Part shown: piece after piece, positions 1-7,736 of the stretch
Layout of the letters: each line of letters begins with the position of its first letter
Numbering within the stretch: the first letter of the stretch is position 1
Origin: Maridesulfovibrio zosterae DSM 11974
Lineage (GTDB): Bacteria > Desulfobacterota > Desulfovibrionia > Desulfovibrionales > Desulfovibrionaceae
Reading direction: 5' to 3'
Length of the DNA stretch: 64,000 bases
NCBI RefSeq assembly: GCF_000425265.1
Contig: NZ_AUDC01000015.1
Location: 62,001 to 126,000, forward strand
Made by a program: the position numbers and the translations under genes
The notes under the pieces: generated by a model
Databases searched by the model: none
Told to the model about the DNA's origin: nothing
The model's input: only the letters and a program-made list of their open reading frames with translations

Positions 1-278
1 TCAAGAACGGTGAAGTAATCATTGTTGAGAGCATAAGAGGCAAAGTCGAGGCTGTCGCCATGGTCACCGTACGCATGCGTCCTCTCAAAGTTCATGGCCG
101 CATCATTCACGAAATCGGTATGCCTTACTGTTTTGGGTGGACTACTCCAGGAAGCGGCGACTCCACTAACAGGCTCACACCTTCAGTAGGTGATCCCAAT
201 ACGACTATTCCGGAATACAAGGCGTGCTGCGTGAATATCCGTAAGGCAAAGAAAGTCACTGAGCTGGCCACACCATAA
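1..278 (+). CDS. fdhA: Formate dehydrogenase alpha subunit, C-terminal end (partial)
   Basis: Only the last 91 codons are present; the reading frame enters from the left edge at base 3 and stops with TAA at 276-278. The fragment resembles the C-terminal molybdopterin-dinucleotide-binding domain of formate dehydrogenase catalytic subunits: a hydrophobic VIIVES-like strand, then RMRPLKVHG, then the GMPYCFGW segment near the end. In the family this subunit binds the Mo/W-bis-pterin cofactor and oxidises formate to CO2. The active-site Cys or selenocysteine lies outside the sequence, so selenium dependence cannot be judged. It is followed 15 bases later by fdhB, which supports the call. Confidence 0.85.
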   Translation, partial: KNGEVIIVESIRGKVEAVAMVTVRMRPLKVHGRIIHEIGMPYCFGWTTPGSGDSTNRLTPSVGDPNTTIPEYKACCVNIRKAKKVTELATP

Positions 279-293
279 GACAAGGAGACTGTC

Positions 294-1028
294 ATGTCCA
301 AAACAATACTGATAGACACCTCCCGCTGCACGGCGTGCCGCGGGTGTCAGATCGCCTGTAAGGAGTGGCATGAGCTGCCCGCAAACAAGACCTATCAGGT
401 CGGCTGGGGCAGCCACCAGAATCCGCAGGATTTGAACCCCAATAACTACAAACTGGTTCGCTTCAGCGAACACCTCGATGATGGTGTTGTCCGTTGGAAC
501 TTCTTCCCGGATCAGTGCCGTCACTGTGAAATAGCTCCCTGTAAGGAAACTGGCGATATGTACCTTGAGGAAGCCATTGTACAGGACGATAAAACAGGTG
601 CAATTGTCTTCACCGCCAAAACCAAAGGCTTCGACAAGAGCCAGTTTGAAGAAATCAAGGAAGCCTGTCCCTACAATATTCCAAGACGCGATGAGAAAAC
701 CGGTGTGCTGGCCAAATGTACCATGTGTAATGACAGAATCCACAACGGTATGCCTCCGGCATGCGTAAAGGTCTGCCCGACCGGCGCGATGCAATTCGGC
801 GAACGAGATGATATGCTCAAACTCGCAGACAAGCGTCTGGCAGAATTAAAGAAAGATTGGCCCCAAGCCCGTTTGGCCGATCCTAATTCAGTCAATGTAA
901 TCTATCTGCTAATCGACAAACCGGAGAACTATCATGAGTTTGCCGTCAGCGAGGCCAACCTCGGACCTATGTCGAAGAAACAGTTCCTAGCTACACTGAT
1001 AAAGCCTTTCAAGGCTATGAAAGGATAA
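294..1028 (+). CDS. fdhB: Formate dehydrogenase iron-sulfur (beta) subunit
   Basis: 244 aa electron-transfer subunit that passes electrons from the catalytic subunit to a cytochrome or quinone partner. Twelve cluster-type cysteines are visible: C12, C15, C18, C22; C75, C78, C83; C125; C142, C145, C157, C161. That is enough for three [4Fe-4S] clusters, the arrangement known for the small subunit of Desulfovibrio W/Mo formate dehydrogenases, rather than the four clusters (16 Cys) of the E. coli type. No C-terminal membrane anchor is seen, which also fits the Desulfovibrio FdhAB type. The start ATG follows an AAGGAG box about 7 bases upstream. It directly follows fdhA and precedes fdhE. Confidence 0.95.
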   Translation: MSKTILIDTSRCTACRGCQIACKEWHELPANKTYQVGWGSHQNPQDLNPNNYKLVRFSEHLDDGVVRWNFFPDQCRHCEIAPCKETGDMYLEEAIVQDDKTGAIVFTAKTKGFDKSQFEEIKEACPYNIPRRDEKTGVLAKCTMCNDRIHNGMPPACVKVCPTGAMQFGERDDMLKLADKRLAELKKDWPQARLADPNSVNVIYLLIDKPENYHEFAVSEANLGPMSKKQFLATLIKPFKAMKG

Positions 1029-1049
1029 CACCTTAAACCTTCGATAGCC

Positions 1050-1078
1050 GGCGTGGCGTCATCTCATGACGTCACGCC
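1050..1078 (+). promoter_or_regulatory. Strong hairpin between fdhB and fdhE
   Basis: Arms 1050-1061 and 1067-1078 pair over 12 bases with one mismatch and a 5-base loop (TCTCA). No T-run follows, so it is not a typical Rho-independent terminator. It lies in the fdhB-fdhE gap and may act as an mRNA stability or processing element that sets different levels of the structural and accessory genes (inference). It also overlaps an alternative ATG for fdhE at 1066, which argues for the downstream start. Confidence 0.6.
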
Positions 1079-1101
1079 CCAACGGAGTCACGGAGCACCA
1101 T

Positions 1102-2016
1102 ATGGAAATGATATACGACCTAAGACAAATTGAATCTACGCTTGAAAGCATCAAAAAACGCGATGCTTCATACGGTGATCTCGTTGGCAGGTTCGGCCCA
1201 CTCTTCGAGAAAAAAGATCAGGTACGTATTCACCTGACCACCACGCCCCTGCACTCTCCAGTCATCGACGCCACCCGCATGGCCGCAGGTGTTCCCATCT
1301 TTGCCGAAGCAGATCTCATCTATTGGGCCGATGCTTTCAAACAGTCCTATGAAAGCCTCCTACCCGTCCTCGCCGAAGTACTGCAGCTGGAACCTGATAC
1401 ACAACGAAACCTGCTGGCCTTTCTGGATATTACTGAGAATCTTCTGGAGTTTGCCCAAGCCCGGATTCTTGGCAACCTGAGTCACTTTGAAAGGATATCG
1501 GAGCAGCTTGGTCTCGCCCCTTCGACAGTGTTGCATTACATCGCTGAAGCCATTTCCGCTCCTGTCCTGAATGCTATTGTGTGCAGTATGAATGAAGCTC
1601 TTTCCTCTCTTTCATGGGAACATGGATACTGTCCTGTCTGCGGTTCATCCCCATCCATATCACAACTCACGCCCAAAAATATGGCGGATTCGGAATACCT
1701 TGTTGGAGGAGGAGGCAAAAAATATCTGCACTGTTCCCTTTGCGGCCACGACTGGCACTATAAAAGAAGCGCCTGCGCGGCTTGCGGCAATGATGACAGC
1801 GAAACACGTGAATTTCTCTTTCTGGAAAATATGAAGCACGAACGGATCGAAGTATGCCACAAATGCGGTAAATACATGCTCAATGTTGACATGCGCGAGT
1901 ATGCGTCGTTACCACATTTAGACATAGTTCAGATGGGACTCATTCACCTCGATGTTCTCGCGCACGAACGTAATTTGTCCCCTGTTTCACCAACCCTCTG
2001 GAACACCATAAAGTAG
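1102..2016 (+). CDS. fdhE: Formate dehydrogenase accessory protein FdhE
   Basis: 304 aa from ATG 1102, chosen because GGAG at 1092-1095 sits about 6 bases upstream; the in-frame ATG at 1066 lies inside a hairpin with no ribosome site. FdhE is a cytoplasmic rubredoxin-like protein needed for formate dehydrogenase maturation. Four CxxC pairs are visible in the C-terminal half (CPVC, CSLC, CAAC, CHKC), the usual iron-binding set, with the recognisable GHDWHYKR segment between the second and third. The N-terminal half is mostly helical and lacks clear motifs. It lies between fdhB and fdhD, so structural and maturation genes are together. Confidence 0.92.
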   Translation: MEMIYDLRQIESTLESIKKRDASYGDLVGRFGPLFEKKDQVRIHLTTTPLHSPVIDATRMAAGVPIFAEADLIYWADAFKQSYESLLPVLAEVLQLEPDTQRNLLAFLDITENLLEFAQARILGNLSHFERISEQLGLAPSTVLHYIAEAISAPVLNAIVCSMNEALSSLSWEHGYCPVCGSSPSISQLTPKNMADSEYLVGGGGKKYLHCSLCGHDWHYKRSACAACGNDDSETREFLFLENMKHERIEVCHKCGKYMLNVDMREYASLPHLDIVQMGLIHLDVLAHERNLSPVSPTLWNTIK

Positions 2017-2024
2017 GCGGTGCC

Positions 2025-2873
2025 ATGCCAACTTCTATCCTCAGCGCGCTGAACCAGACTGCCCCCACAATGGAATCTTACGCGGAGCAGCGCGAATGCA
2101 TAAGGCCTCTCCAACGTTACAATGGAGGAATGCTGGTTCCACATAAAGACACTATTGCAATAGAAGAGGACCTTATTGTCAAGATTCAGGACCGCCCGGA
2201 CATGGTCCTCTCCAGAACTCCAGGTGACGACCTGAGCTTGATAATGGGCCACCTGTTTTGCAATTCCCTGCTCAACTCTCCAGACGAGGTGACCAACATC
2301 AGCACCAGCTATCAGGACCCCAACCGTGTGGACGTTTCACTTGACGGAGCCAAACATCTCCGCCGAGTCTTTCCTTCATCTTCGGACATCCGCATCGCCC
2401 CCGAACGGTTGTTTGAGTTGAAGAAAACCTTCGAACGCCGCCAAAAACTATTCAAAAAAACAGGTTCATCCCATGCAGCGGCACTCTTTTCCATAGATGG
2501 TGTTCTCCTTGCCTTTGGCGAAGACGTAGGCAGACATAACGCCTTCGACAAAGCCATAGGCAGGGCTTTGTCGGAAGGAACACTGAAAAAATCTGCTATA
2601 GCCATGATCTCTTCTCGTATCGCAGTGGAGCTGGCCGCAAAAGCCACAACTGCAAACATTCCTATACTGTGTGGTTTTTCAGCGGCAACCAGCTCTGGGG
2701 TCAGCTACGCAATAAACCACAATATGACTCTCATTGGACGACTGAAAGATTCTTCCTTTGATGTATATGCCAATGCTTGGCGTATTCAGGATAAATGTAT
2801 CATTGAACCGCTTATCAGCAAAGCTGTAGGTTACGCTCCCACCATTTTCTCAGGAAGCGGCACAGCTCCATGA
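2025..2873 (+). CDS. fdhD: FdhD-family formate dehydrogenase accessory protein lacking the CxxC motif
   Basis: 282 aa. FdhD normally transfers sulfur from IscS to the molybdopterin cofactor of formate dehydrogenase. Family landmarks are present: RTPGDD near residue 65, SSHAAALF at 148-155, the EDVGRHNAFDKAIG block at 166-179, SSRIAVELAAK, and a C-terminal FDVYAN. The conserved CxxC that should follow the SSS at 118-120 is replaced by DIRIAPE; the remaining cysteines (C25, C79, C216, C258) are isolated. In E. coli that Cys pair is required for sulfur transfer, so this copy may use another mechanism or be a divergent paralogue. It starts 8 bases after fdhE; GGCGG upstream is a weak ribosome site. 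Confidence 0.88.
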   Translation: MPTSILSALNQTAPTMESYAEQRECIRPLQRYNGGMLVPHKDTIAIEEDLIVKIQDRPDMVLSRTPGDDLSLIMGHLFCNSLLNSPDEVTNISTSYQDPNRVDVSLDGAKHLRRVFPSSSDIRIAPERLFELKKTFERRQKLFKKTGSSHAAALFSIDGVLLAFGEDVGRHNAFDKAIGRALSEGTLKKSAIAMISSRIAVELAAKATTANIPILCGFSAATSSGVSYAINHNMTLIGRLKDSSFDVYANAWRIQDKCIIEPLISKAVGYAPTIFSGSGTAP

Positions 2874-2896
2874 TCTGATCTACAGTTTTTTACCAG

Positions 2897-3429
2897 TGAT
2901 CCTGCTATAATATTGTGGACACCCGGTTAAGCCGCTATCCTGACTTTCACAAGAGAAGCAAATGACCAACCCTAAACGCCGGACTTATGATCCAGAATTC
3001 AAATGTAATGCAATTCTTTTAAGTGAAGATCCGTCTCGCACCCATTCCGAAGTAGCAGATAGCCTCGGTATTTCTTGTGAGACTCTTTATCGATGGTGTC
3101 GCGAATTATTACGAGATGGTGGAGCAGCCTTTTTCGGTCAAGGGAATTAAGTTTTGACCGATGAAAAACGCAGGATTAAAGAACTCGAAAAGAAGCTGCG
3201 CGATGCAGAAAACGAAAGGGACACCTTAAAAACGCAAATGGTCTATCACAGAAGATTCTCAGATAGACATGAAACAAAAATAGCTTTGTTCCAATATATT
3301 GAGGCTTACTACAAACGCAGAAGACGCCACTCCAGCAATAGTTGGAAGTCACATGCTGAATTTGAGCTTAATTGTCAGGATAATATGTTTGTGGCTTAAC
3401 TGACTATCCAGAAAAGTGTGGCAGGATCA
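2897..3429 (+). mobile_element. Remnant of an IS3-family insertion sequence
   Basis: A 533-base relic bounded by imperfect terminal inverted repeats of 37 bases (2897-2933 and 3393-3429; 27 of 37 positions pair), both ending in TGATCCTGC outward and GGTTAAGCC or AGTTAAGCC inward. It contains orfA-like sequence joined to the last part of an orfB-like transposase. A full IS of this family is about 1.2-1.5 kb, so more than half is lost. I did not find a convincing target-site duplication. It sits exactly between the fdh genes and the glycan island. Confidence 0.8.
2962..3399 (+). pseudogene. Degenerate IS3-family transposase (orfA-orfB deletion fusion)
   Basis: The 5' part (2962-3150) reads as the N-terminal helix-turn-helix of an IS3 OrfA (KRRTYDPEFK, then ADSLGISCETLYRW). 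It is cut by an in-frame TAA at 3148-3150. The same frame resumes at once with the OrfA coiled coil (TDEKRRIKELEKKLRDAENE), so the stop looks like a point mutation. After residue LKTQM the sequence jumps to the C-terminal tail of OrfB (RDxxETKIALFQYIE-type, then RRRRHS). The DDE catalytic core is missing, so the product cannot transpose. Confidence 0.85.
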
Positions 3430-3472
3430 GCTAGTATTAGAGGTTCTTTAACTCATGGGAGCCAAAATTAAA

Positions 3473-5272
3473 TTATAATTCTAGACAATTACCGTCTTTG
3501 TAAAAAATTGATGTACAACTACCCACGTTCAATACCATGGAAGCAAGCCCAGTAAGACGCAATTCTTTAAACCCAGACTCAATAAGAAACTCTCGGCCTG
3601 ACACATATTCCAAACGATCAGTGTTATCAAAGACGACAACTCCAGAAGGAGACAGTGATGCCAAACAATTATAGGCGCAATTCACTCTGTCCCTACCGTC
3701 GATCACGATAATGTCGAACTTAATATTTTTAATCATCGCTACGGTTTTACAGTAGTCGCCACCAGTCTCAAGCTCTCGTAGTACAGGTCGGACGTTGTCA
3801 GGAAACTGATCTTTCATAGTCTTAAACCATTGTTCATTGTGCTCTACCACGACTACGCGCCGAGCGCGTTTAGCCCACCAGAGAGTACTGCTGCCGCAAC
3901 CGTATTCAAAAACGCTAATTCCGTAAGGCGCACGTTCTTCCAGCAAGTTTACCGCGGGGTATGACAACCATGGCAATGGAGCTCCGCTATCGTCTACAAT
4001 CGCCTGACGATGATAGCTGGAAAACCACCCCATCTTCTTGAGATAACTATTGGATAAAATCTCATTAAACATAGAGTTTGGGGTGTATGATTTTGGTTCA
4101 TTGGGCGCGACTACTTCAAAAGGTTTGGGTGGAACCGAAGGCTTACTTAATTTTTTTTCAACAATGTTCATAAACCGTTCGGCATTGCGCTTCATGTTGT
4201 ACTCAGTGAGGCAACGATTCTGACCTGCGGACGCAATACTCTCCCGCTCTTCAGGATTGGCGATAAAATGCTGGATTTTACCCACCAAATCCTGTGGATT
4301 TTTATAGGATACTATTTCCTTTCCCCAATCAAACCAGCGCGATACTCCTTCTAGGGCCAATACAAGCGCCCCACAGCCAGTGGCTTCAAATAAACGCATA
4401 CTGCAATTATCATTTTCGCTTATGTCCCTGATGGGGTAACCATGCCGATCAGACAGGTAAACTGGAGTCCTAGAGTCGAGAACCATACGCCCGCGGCGTA
4501 GACAACGCATAGCATCCAGGCCAAAAACAGGTTGTTTGAGGTAAGGCACCATAGATGGAGTCAAATGGCTGAAATCTCCCGAGAGGTGTAGTGCTAGGGA
4601 AAAACCATATTTCTTAGCCGCTTTGGCGACAGAGTCCAGCATTGCTATACGGCGTGTTCCTGTAAGGGAGCCTACGAAAACCACATCAGTATCTTGGGGA
4701 ATGGAAATAAGCTCCTTGACAAGGTGTAAAGGAAACCCAGGAGAAAACATCTCAGCAGACTTAGCACCAAGTTTTGGTGCAAAATCCATTATACTGGGCA
4801 TACTTGTAAGGATTACGTCAAAAGCGGACCAGTCCCAGTGGTTCTGCAGCGTTGCACACCGCCAGCTGACTACGAGGCTTGGCTGATGAGTCAGCCGGTC
4901 ACGCAACGCGCTATTAAAAGTGTATGGGCTGAAAACATAAAGCACATCTGGTTTGAATTCGTCAATGCGCATACGAAGGAGGTCCGATTCCCATCCGGGC
5001 TTCAGATCTGTGGATAGTCCTTGTTCTTTGAGCCATGCACGTTGCAGAGGTTCTGCATTCGAAAAAGTAAGCTCCTGAACGCACCCCAGTTCTTGTGTAT
5101 ATGGAGCGACGATATGGGGTGCGAAAAAACCATAACGGGCAAAGGCTTCGTTTTGTGTGTGATAGTCCATGGAGGCTATATTAGGGTTCTGCGCATAGAA
5201 ATGGTTGATGAAGTTGGGGTAAGTTGAAATAACCTGCATTACCCGCAACGGCTTAGAAATTGCTGTGGTCAT
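3473..5272 (-). CDS. Glycosyltransferase-methyltransferase fusion protein
   Basis: 599 aa with two parts. Residues about 8-390 resemble CgeB/GT1-type glycosyltransferases: after a Rossmann-like N half comes MRLFEATGCGALVLA followed by a helix and a VGKIQHFIANPEERESIA segment, as in family members. Residues about 400-599 look like a class I S-adenosylmethionine methyltransferase, with motif I at FEYGCGSST and a later FDIIVIDGRDR strand. No signal peptide or membrane segment is evident, so it is probably cytoplasmic. A likely role is adding and methylating a sugar on a surface glycan (inference). It is alone on the minus strand beside the IS relic. AGGA lies about 10 bases before the ATG. Confidence 0.75.
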   Translation of the reverse strand: MTTAISKPLRVMQVISTYPNFINHFYAQNPNIASMDYHTQNEAFARYGFFAPHIVAPYTQELGCVQELTFSNAEPLQRAWLKEQGLSTDLKPGWESDLLRMRIDEFKPDVLYVFSPYTFNSALRDRLTHQPSLVVSWRCATLQNHWDWSAFDVILTSMPSIMDFAPKLGAKSAEMFSPGFPLHLVKELISIPQDTDVVFVGSLTGTRRIAMLDSVAKAAKKYGFSLALHLSGDFSHLTPSMVPYLKQPVFGLDAMRCLRRGRMVLDSRTPVYLSDRHGYPIRDISENDNCSMRLFEATGCGALVLALEGVSRWFDWGKEIVSYKNPQDLVGKIQHFIANPEERESIASAGQNRCLTEYNMKRNAERFMNIVEKKLSKPSVPPKPFEVVAPNEPKSYTPNSMFNEILSNSYLKKMGWFSSYHRQAIVDDSGAPLPWLSYPAVNLLEERAPYGISVFEYGCGSSTLWWAKRARRVVVVEHNEQWFKTMKDQFPDNVRPVLRELETGGDYCKTVAMIKNIKFDIIVIDGRDRVNCAYNCLASLSPSGVVVFDNTDRLEYVSGREFLIESGFKELRLTGLASMVLNVGSCTSIFYKDGNCLEL

Positions 5273-5836
5273 GGTTGTTGTCCTACATTATTTATTTATA
5301 GGTATAAAAACCTATCTCTTCGCGGCAAGCAATTTAACCGCCTGAAAAAACTAGAGCCACAGGCTCTGCACATCTTGAGAGAAAAATACGAACCATTAAG
5401 TTCGTTGTTGCTACATTAAAAACATCACGTTTAATGAGAAATCTTACACGGAGCCCATTATGCTCCTGAAAAATATTTTTTCATGCAGGATCATATATTT
5501 AACACAGCGAAATGTAAATTCGACATTAGAAACAATAAAAATGTCCCTATCGCAGCAGGAATCGTGCTCTGCGGACTTGCTGATCTGTGACCTAGAATAT
5601 ACAGATGGTTTATTAAAGGACAAAGAGCTATTCATACTGTTAGTATAAGTTAAAAATCAGAGTCGTAGTTTTGCTCGTACCTCTCTTCGAGTACTTGGAT
5701 CGGAAGAAGCTCAGATAGCAAACAATACTAATGAATTATGATTTTGGCTTGCTTGATATAATTTATCGAATTATTATTAAACTCTAGGTGAACTTTTTTA
5801 TTTCGCCTGAACTAACAAATAGGCAAGGAGTTTATC
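5273..5836. other. AT-rich intergenic region between divergent genes
   Basis: 564 bases that separate the divergent genes at 5272 (minus) and 5837 (plus), so it must carry both promoters. Two overlapping frames of about 62 codons on opposite strands at 5444-5648 lack ribosome sites and recognisable motifs; I do not call them. A short hairpin CGAAC-CATTAA-GTTCG is present near 5390-5405. No RNA gene or clear operator was recognised. Confidence 0.5.
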
Positions 5837-6910
5837 GTGCAGAATTTTGCTTTAATGGGATGTGGACGCATTGCGCAACGTTACGCTCAAATCCTCGCAG
5901 AAAAACAGGTGCAAGGAGCCAGCATTGTTGCCGTATGTGATATCAAAAAAGAACGCGCCAAAAAACTTGGCGAAAAATATCATTTGCCATGGTATACCGA
6001 CGCTCATAAAATGATGTCTGAAATGAAAGATCTAGTTAATATCATTGCCATTCTAACAGAAAGTGGGTTGCATGCCAGACACACGACTGAAATGGCTCAA
6101 TACGGCAAACATATTGTCGTTGAAAAACCAATGGCGCTAAAGCTTGAAGATGCGGACTCCATGATATATATCTGTGACCAAGCTAAAATAAAATTATTTG
6201 TTGTAAAACAGAATCGCCTTAACTATCCGGTTATCAAGATGCGCGAAGCTCTTGACGCTGAGCGTTTCGGAAAAATCGTTATGGGAACGGTTAGAGTTCG
6301 ATGGTGCCGCCCCCAGGCTTACTATGATCAGGATACATGGAGGGGCACTTGGGCCATGGACGGAGGCGTTTTCGCCAATCAGGCAAGCCATCATGTTGAC
6401 CTGTTAGAATGGATGCTCGGCGACCCTGTTTCGGTTTATGCCAAAAGTCGTACCGCACTTGTAGACATTGAAGTCGAAGACACCGGAGTAGCAATCATTA
6501 CATTTGCCAGTGGTGCTATTGGAATTGTTGAAGCTACAAACGCGACCCGCCCAAAAGATCTTGAGGGATCAATTTCAATCCTAGGGGAGAAAGGCTCTGT
6601 TGAGATAGGCGGGTTCGCAGTTAACGAGATGAAAGTTTGGAATTTTGAAACACCAGTCGCGGGAGATGAAGAAGCCCTTACCCGCTACAAGACAAATCCT
6701 CCTGATGTATATGGATTTGGACATCTTTCCTACCTTGAGCACGTTGTAAATTGCATCGAACAGGGGAGTCCCTCTCTTGTAGATGGACTTGAAGGGCGGA
6801 AGTCTTTGGAGCTGATTAATGCAATTTACGAATCCATTGAAACGGGGAGAGAAGTCAAGCTCCGTTTTCAACCAAAACACTGCAAACTTGGGGATGTTAA
6901 TGACGGTTGA
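5837..6910 (+). CDS. Gfo/Idh/MocA-family sugar dehydrogenase
   Basis: 357 aa, starting at GTG 5837 with AAGGAG at 5825-5830, six bases upstream. The N-terminal Rossmann fold is shown by MGCGRIAQRY. The VEKPMAL motif at about residues 97-103 carries the family's conserved Lys of the EKP loop, and a C-terminal alpha/beta domain follows. Family members oxidise sugars with NAD(P); next to a DegT aminotransferase and a formyltransferase, the likely job is oxidation of a nucleotide-sugar hydroxyl to the keto form before amination, as WlbA does (inference). Its end overlaps the next gene by 11 bases, so the two are co-translated. Confidence 0.82.
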   Translation: MQNFALMGCGRIAQRYAQILAEKQVQGASIVAVCDIKKERAKKLGEKYHLPWYTDAHKMMSEMKDLVNIIAILTESGLHARHTTEMAQYGKHIVVEKPMALKLEDADSMIYICDQAKIKLFVVKQNRLNYPVIKMREALDAERFGKIVMGTVRVRWCRPQAYYDQDTWRGTWAMDGGVFANQASHHVDLLEWMLGDPVSVYAKSRTALVDIEVEDTGVAIITFASGAIGIVEATNATRPKDLEGSISILGEKGSVEIGGFAVNEMKVWNFETPVAGDEEALTRYKTNPPDVYGFGHLSYLEHVVNCIEQGSPSLVDGLEGRKSLELINAIYESIETGREVKLRFQPKHCKLGDVNDG

Positions 6911-7712
6911 TAGCGGGTTGAAAAAAGTATTTTTTATGGGCTGTAAACAAGTTGCAACAGAGTGTTTCCAATTACTGCTGAACCTCCATATATCAGGCAA
7001 AGTAATTATTGTAGGAGCATTGTCTAGCCCTCATAAACTTGACGGGGCGGATAATGTAACCTCTCTATGTGCTGAATACAAAATACCAATATTATCTTCA
7101 CTTGAATCTTTTTTGGATTTTAAAGAGGTTGACATTTTAATCTCTGTTCAGTTCGGAGAGATTCTTAAACGAGTGCATCTGGAGAAAGCAAGAGAAATAA
7201 ACGTCAATTTGCATATGGCTCCATTGCCTGAATATCGAGGATGTAATCAGTTTTCCCATGCTCTACTAGATGGAAAAGATTATTTTGGCACAACGCTGCA
7301 TGTCATTGATGAACAAATTGATCATGGTGATATTCTTTTTGAAAAACGATTTCCTATACCTGAAGGAGCTTGGGTTGAAGAATTGTATTCATTGACAGTA
7401 TCGGAGTCTGTCAGTCTCTTCCGCGAATCTATAAAAGATTTAATTGTCGGTAAATATACTAGGACTCCTCAAGCTGAACTGCTTGATAAGCGGGGGACAT
7501 CTTTGCATCTTCGCCGGGAAATGGAAATGCTTAAACTGATTGACTTAACTAAAGGAACAGAACACATATATTCAATACTGAGAGCTACGAGTATGCCAGG
7601 ATTTCCCCCTCCCTTCGCTGAATTGAATGGGGAAAAAGTATATTTAGTCGCAGAACGATATGCTCTAAGCCCTCATAGATTGTTATGTTGCCCAGATAAT
7701 AATTTGAGCTAA
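6900..7712 (+). CDS. Sugar N-formyltransferase (methionyl-tRNA formyltransferase-like)
   Basis: 270 aa from ATG 6900, chosen because GGGG lies about 6 bases upstream; ATG 6894 is also in frame. It belongs to the formyltransferase fold that uses N10-formyl-tetrahydrofolate. The catalytic set is readable: NVNLH (Asn and His), PLPEYRG, and DHGDIL with the Asp. This is the N-H-D triad of amino-sugar formyltransferases such as FdtF or VioF. It is shorter than methionyl-tRNA formyltransferase and lacks that enzyme's usual C-terminal domain. It overlaps the upstream dehydrogenase and precedes the aminotransferase by 24 bases, which suggests formylation of the amino sugar made by the neighbours. Confidence 0.82.
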   Translation: MTVDSGLKKVFFMGCKQVATECFQLLLNLHISGKVIIVGALSSPHKLDGADNVTSLCAEYKIPILSSLESFLDFKEVDILISVQFGEILKRVHLEKAREINVNLHMAPLPEYRGCNQFSHALLDGKDYFGTTLHVIDEQIDHGDILFEKRFPIPEGAWVEELYSLTVSESVSLFRESIKDLIVGKYTRTPQAELLDKRGTSLHLRREMEMLKLIDLTKGTEHIYSILRATSMPGFPPPFAELNGEKVYLVAERYALSPHRLLCCPDNNLS

Positions 7713-7736
7713 ACCCCTTTTTGAAGGCGAATAATA

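Noticed and set aside
5444-5648. Overlapping frames of about 62 codons on both strands in the 5273-5836 gap
   Set aside because: No ribosome site, no recognisable motif, mirror-image overlap; the likely cause is chance open frames in AT-rich DNA.
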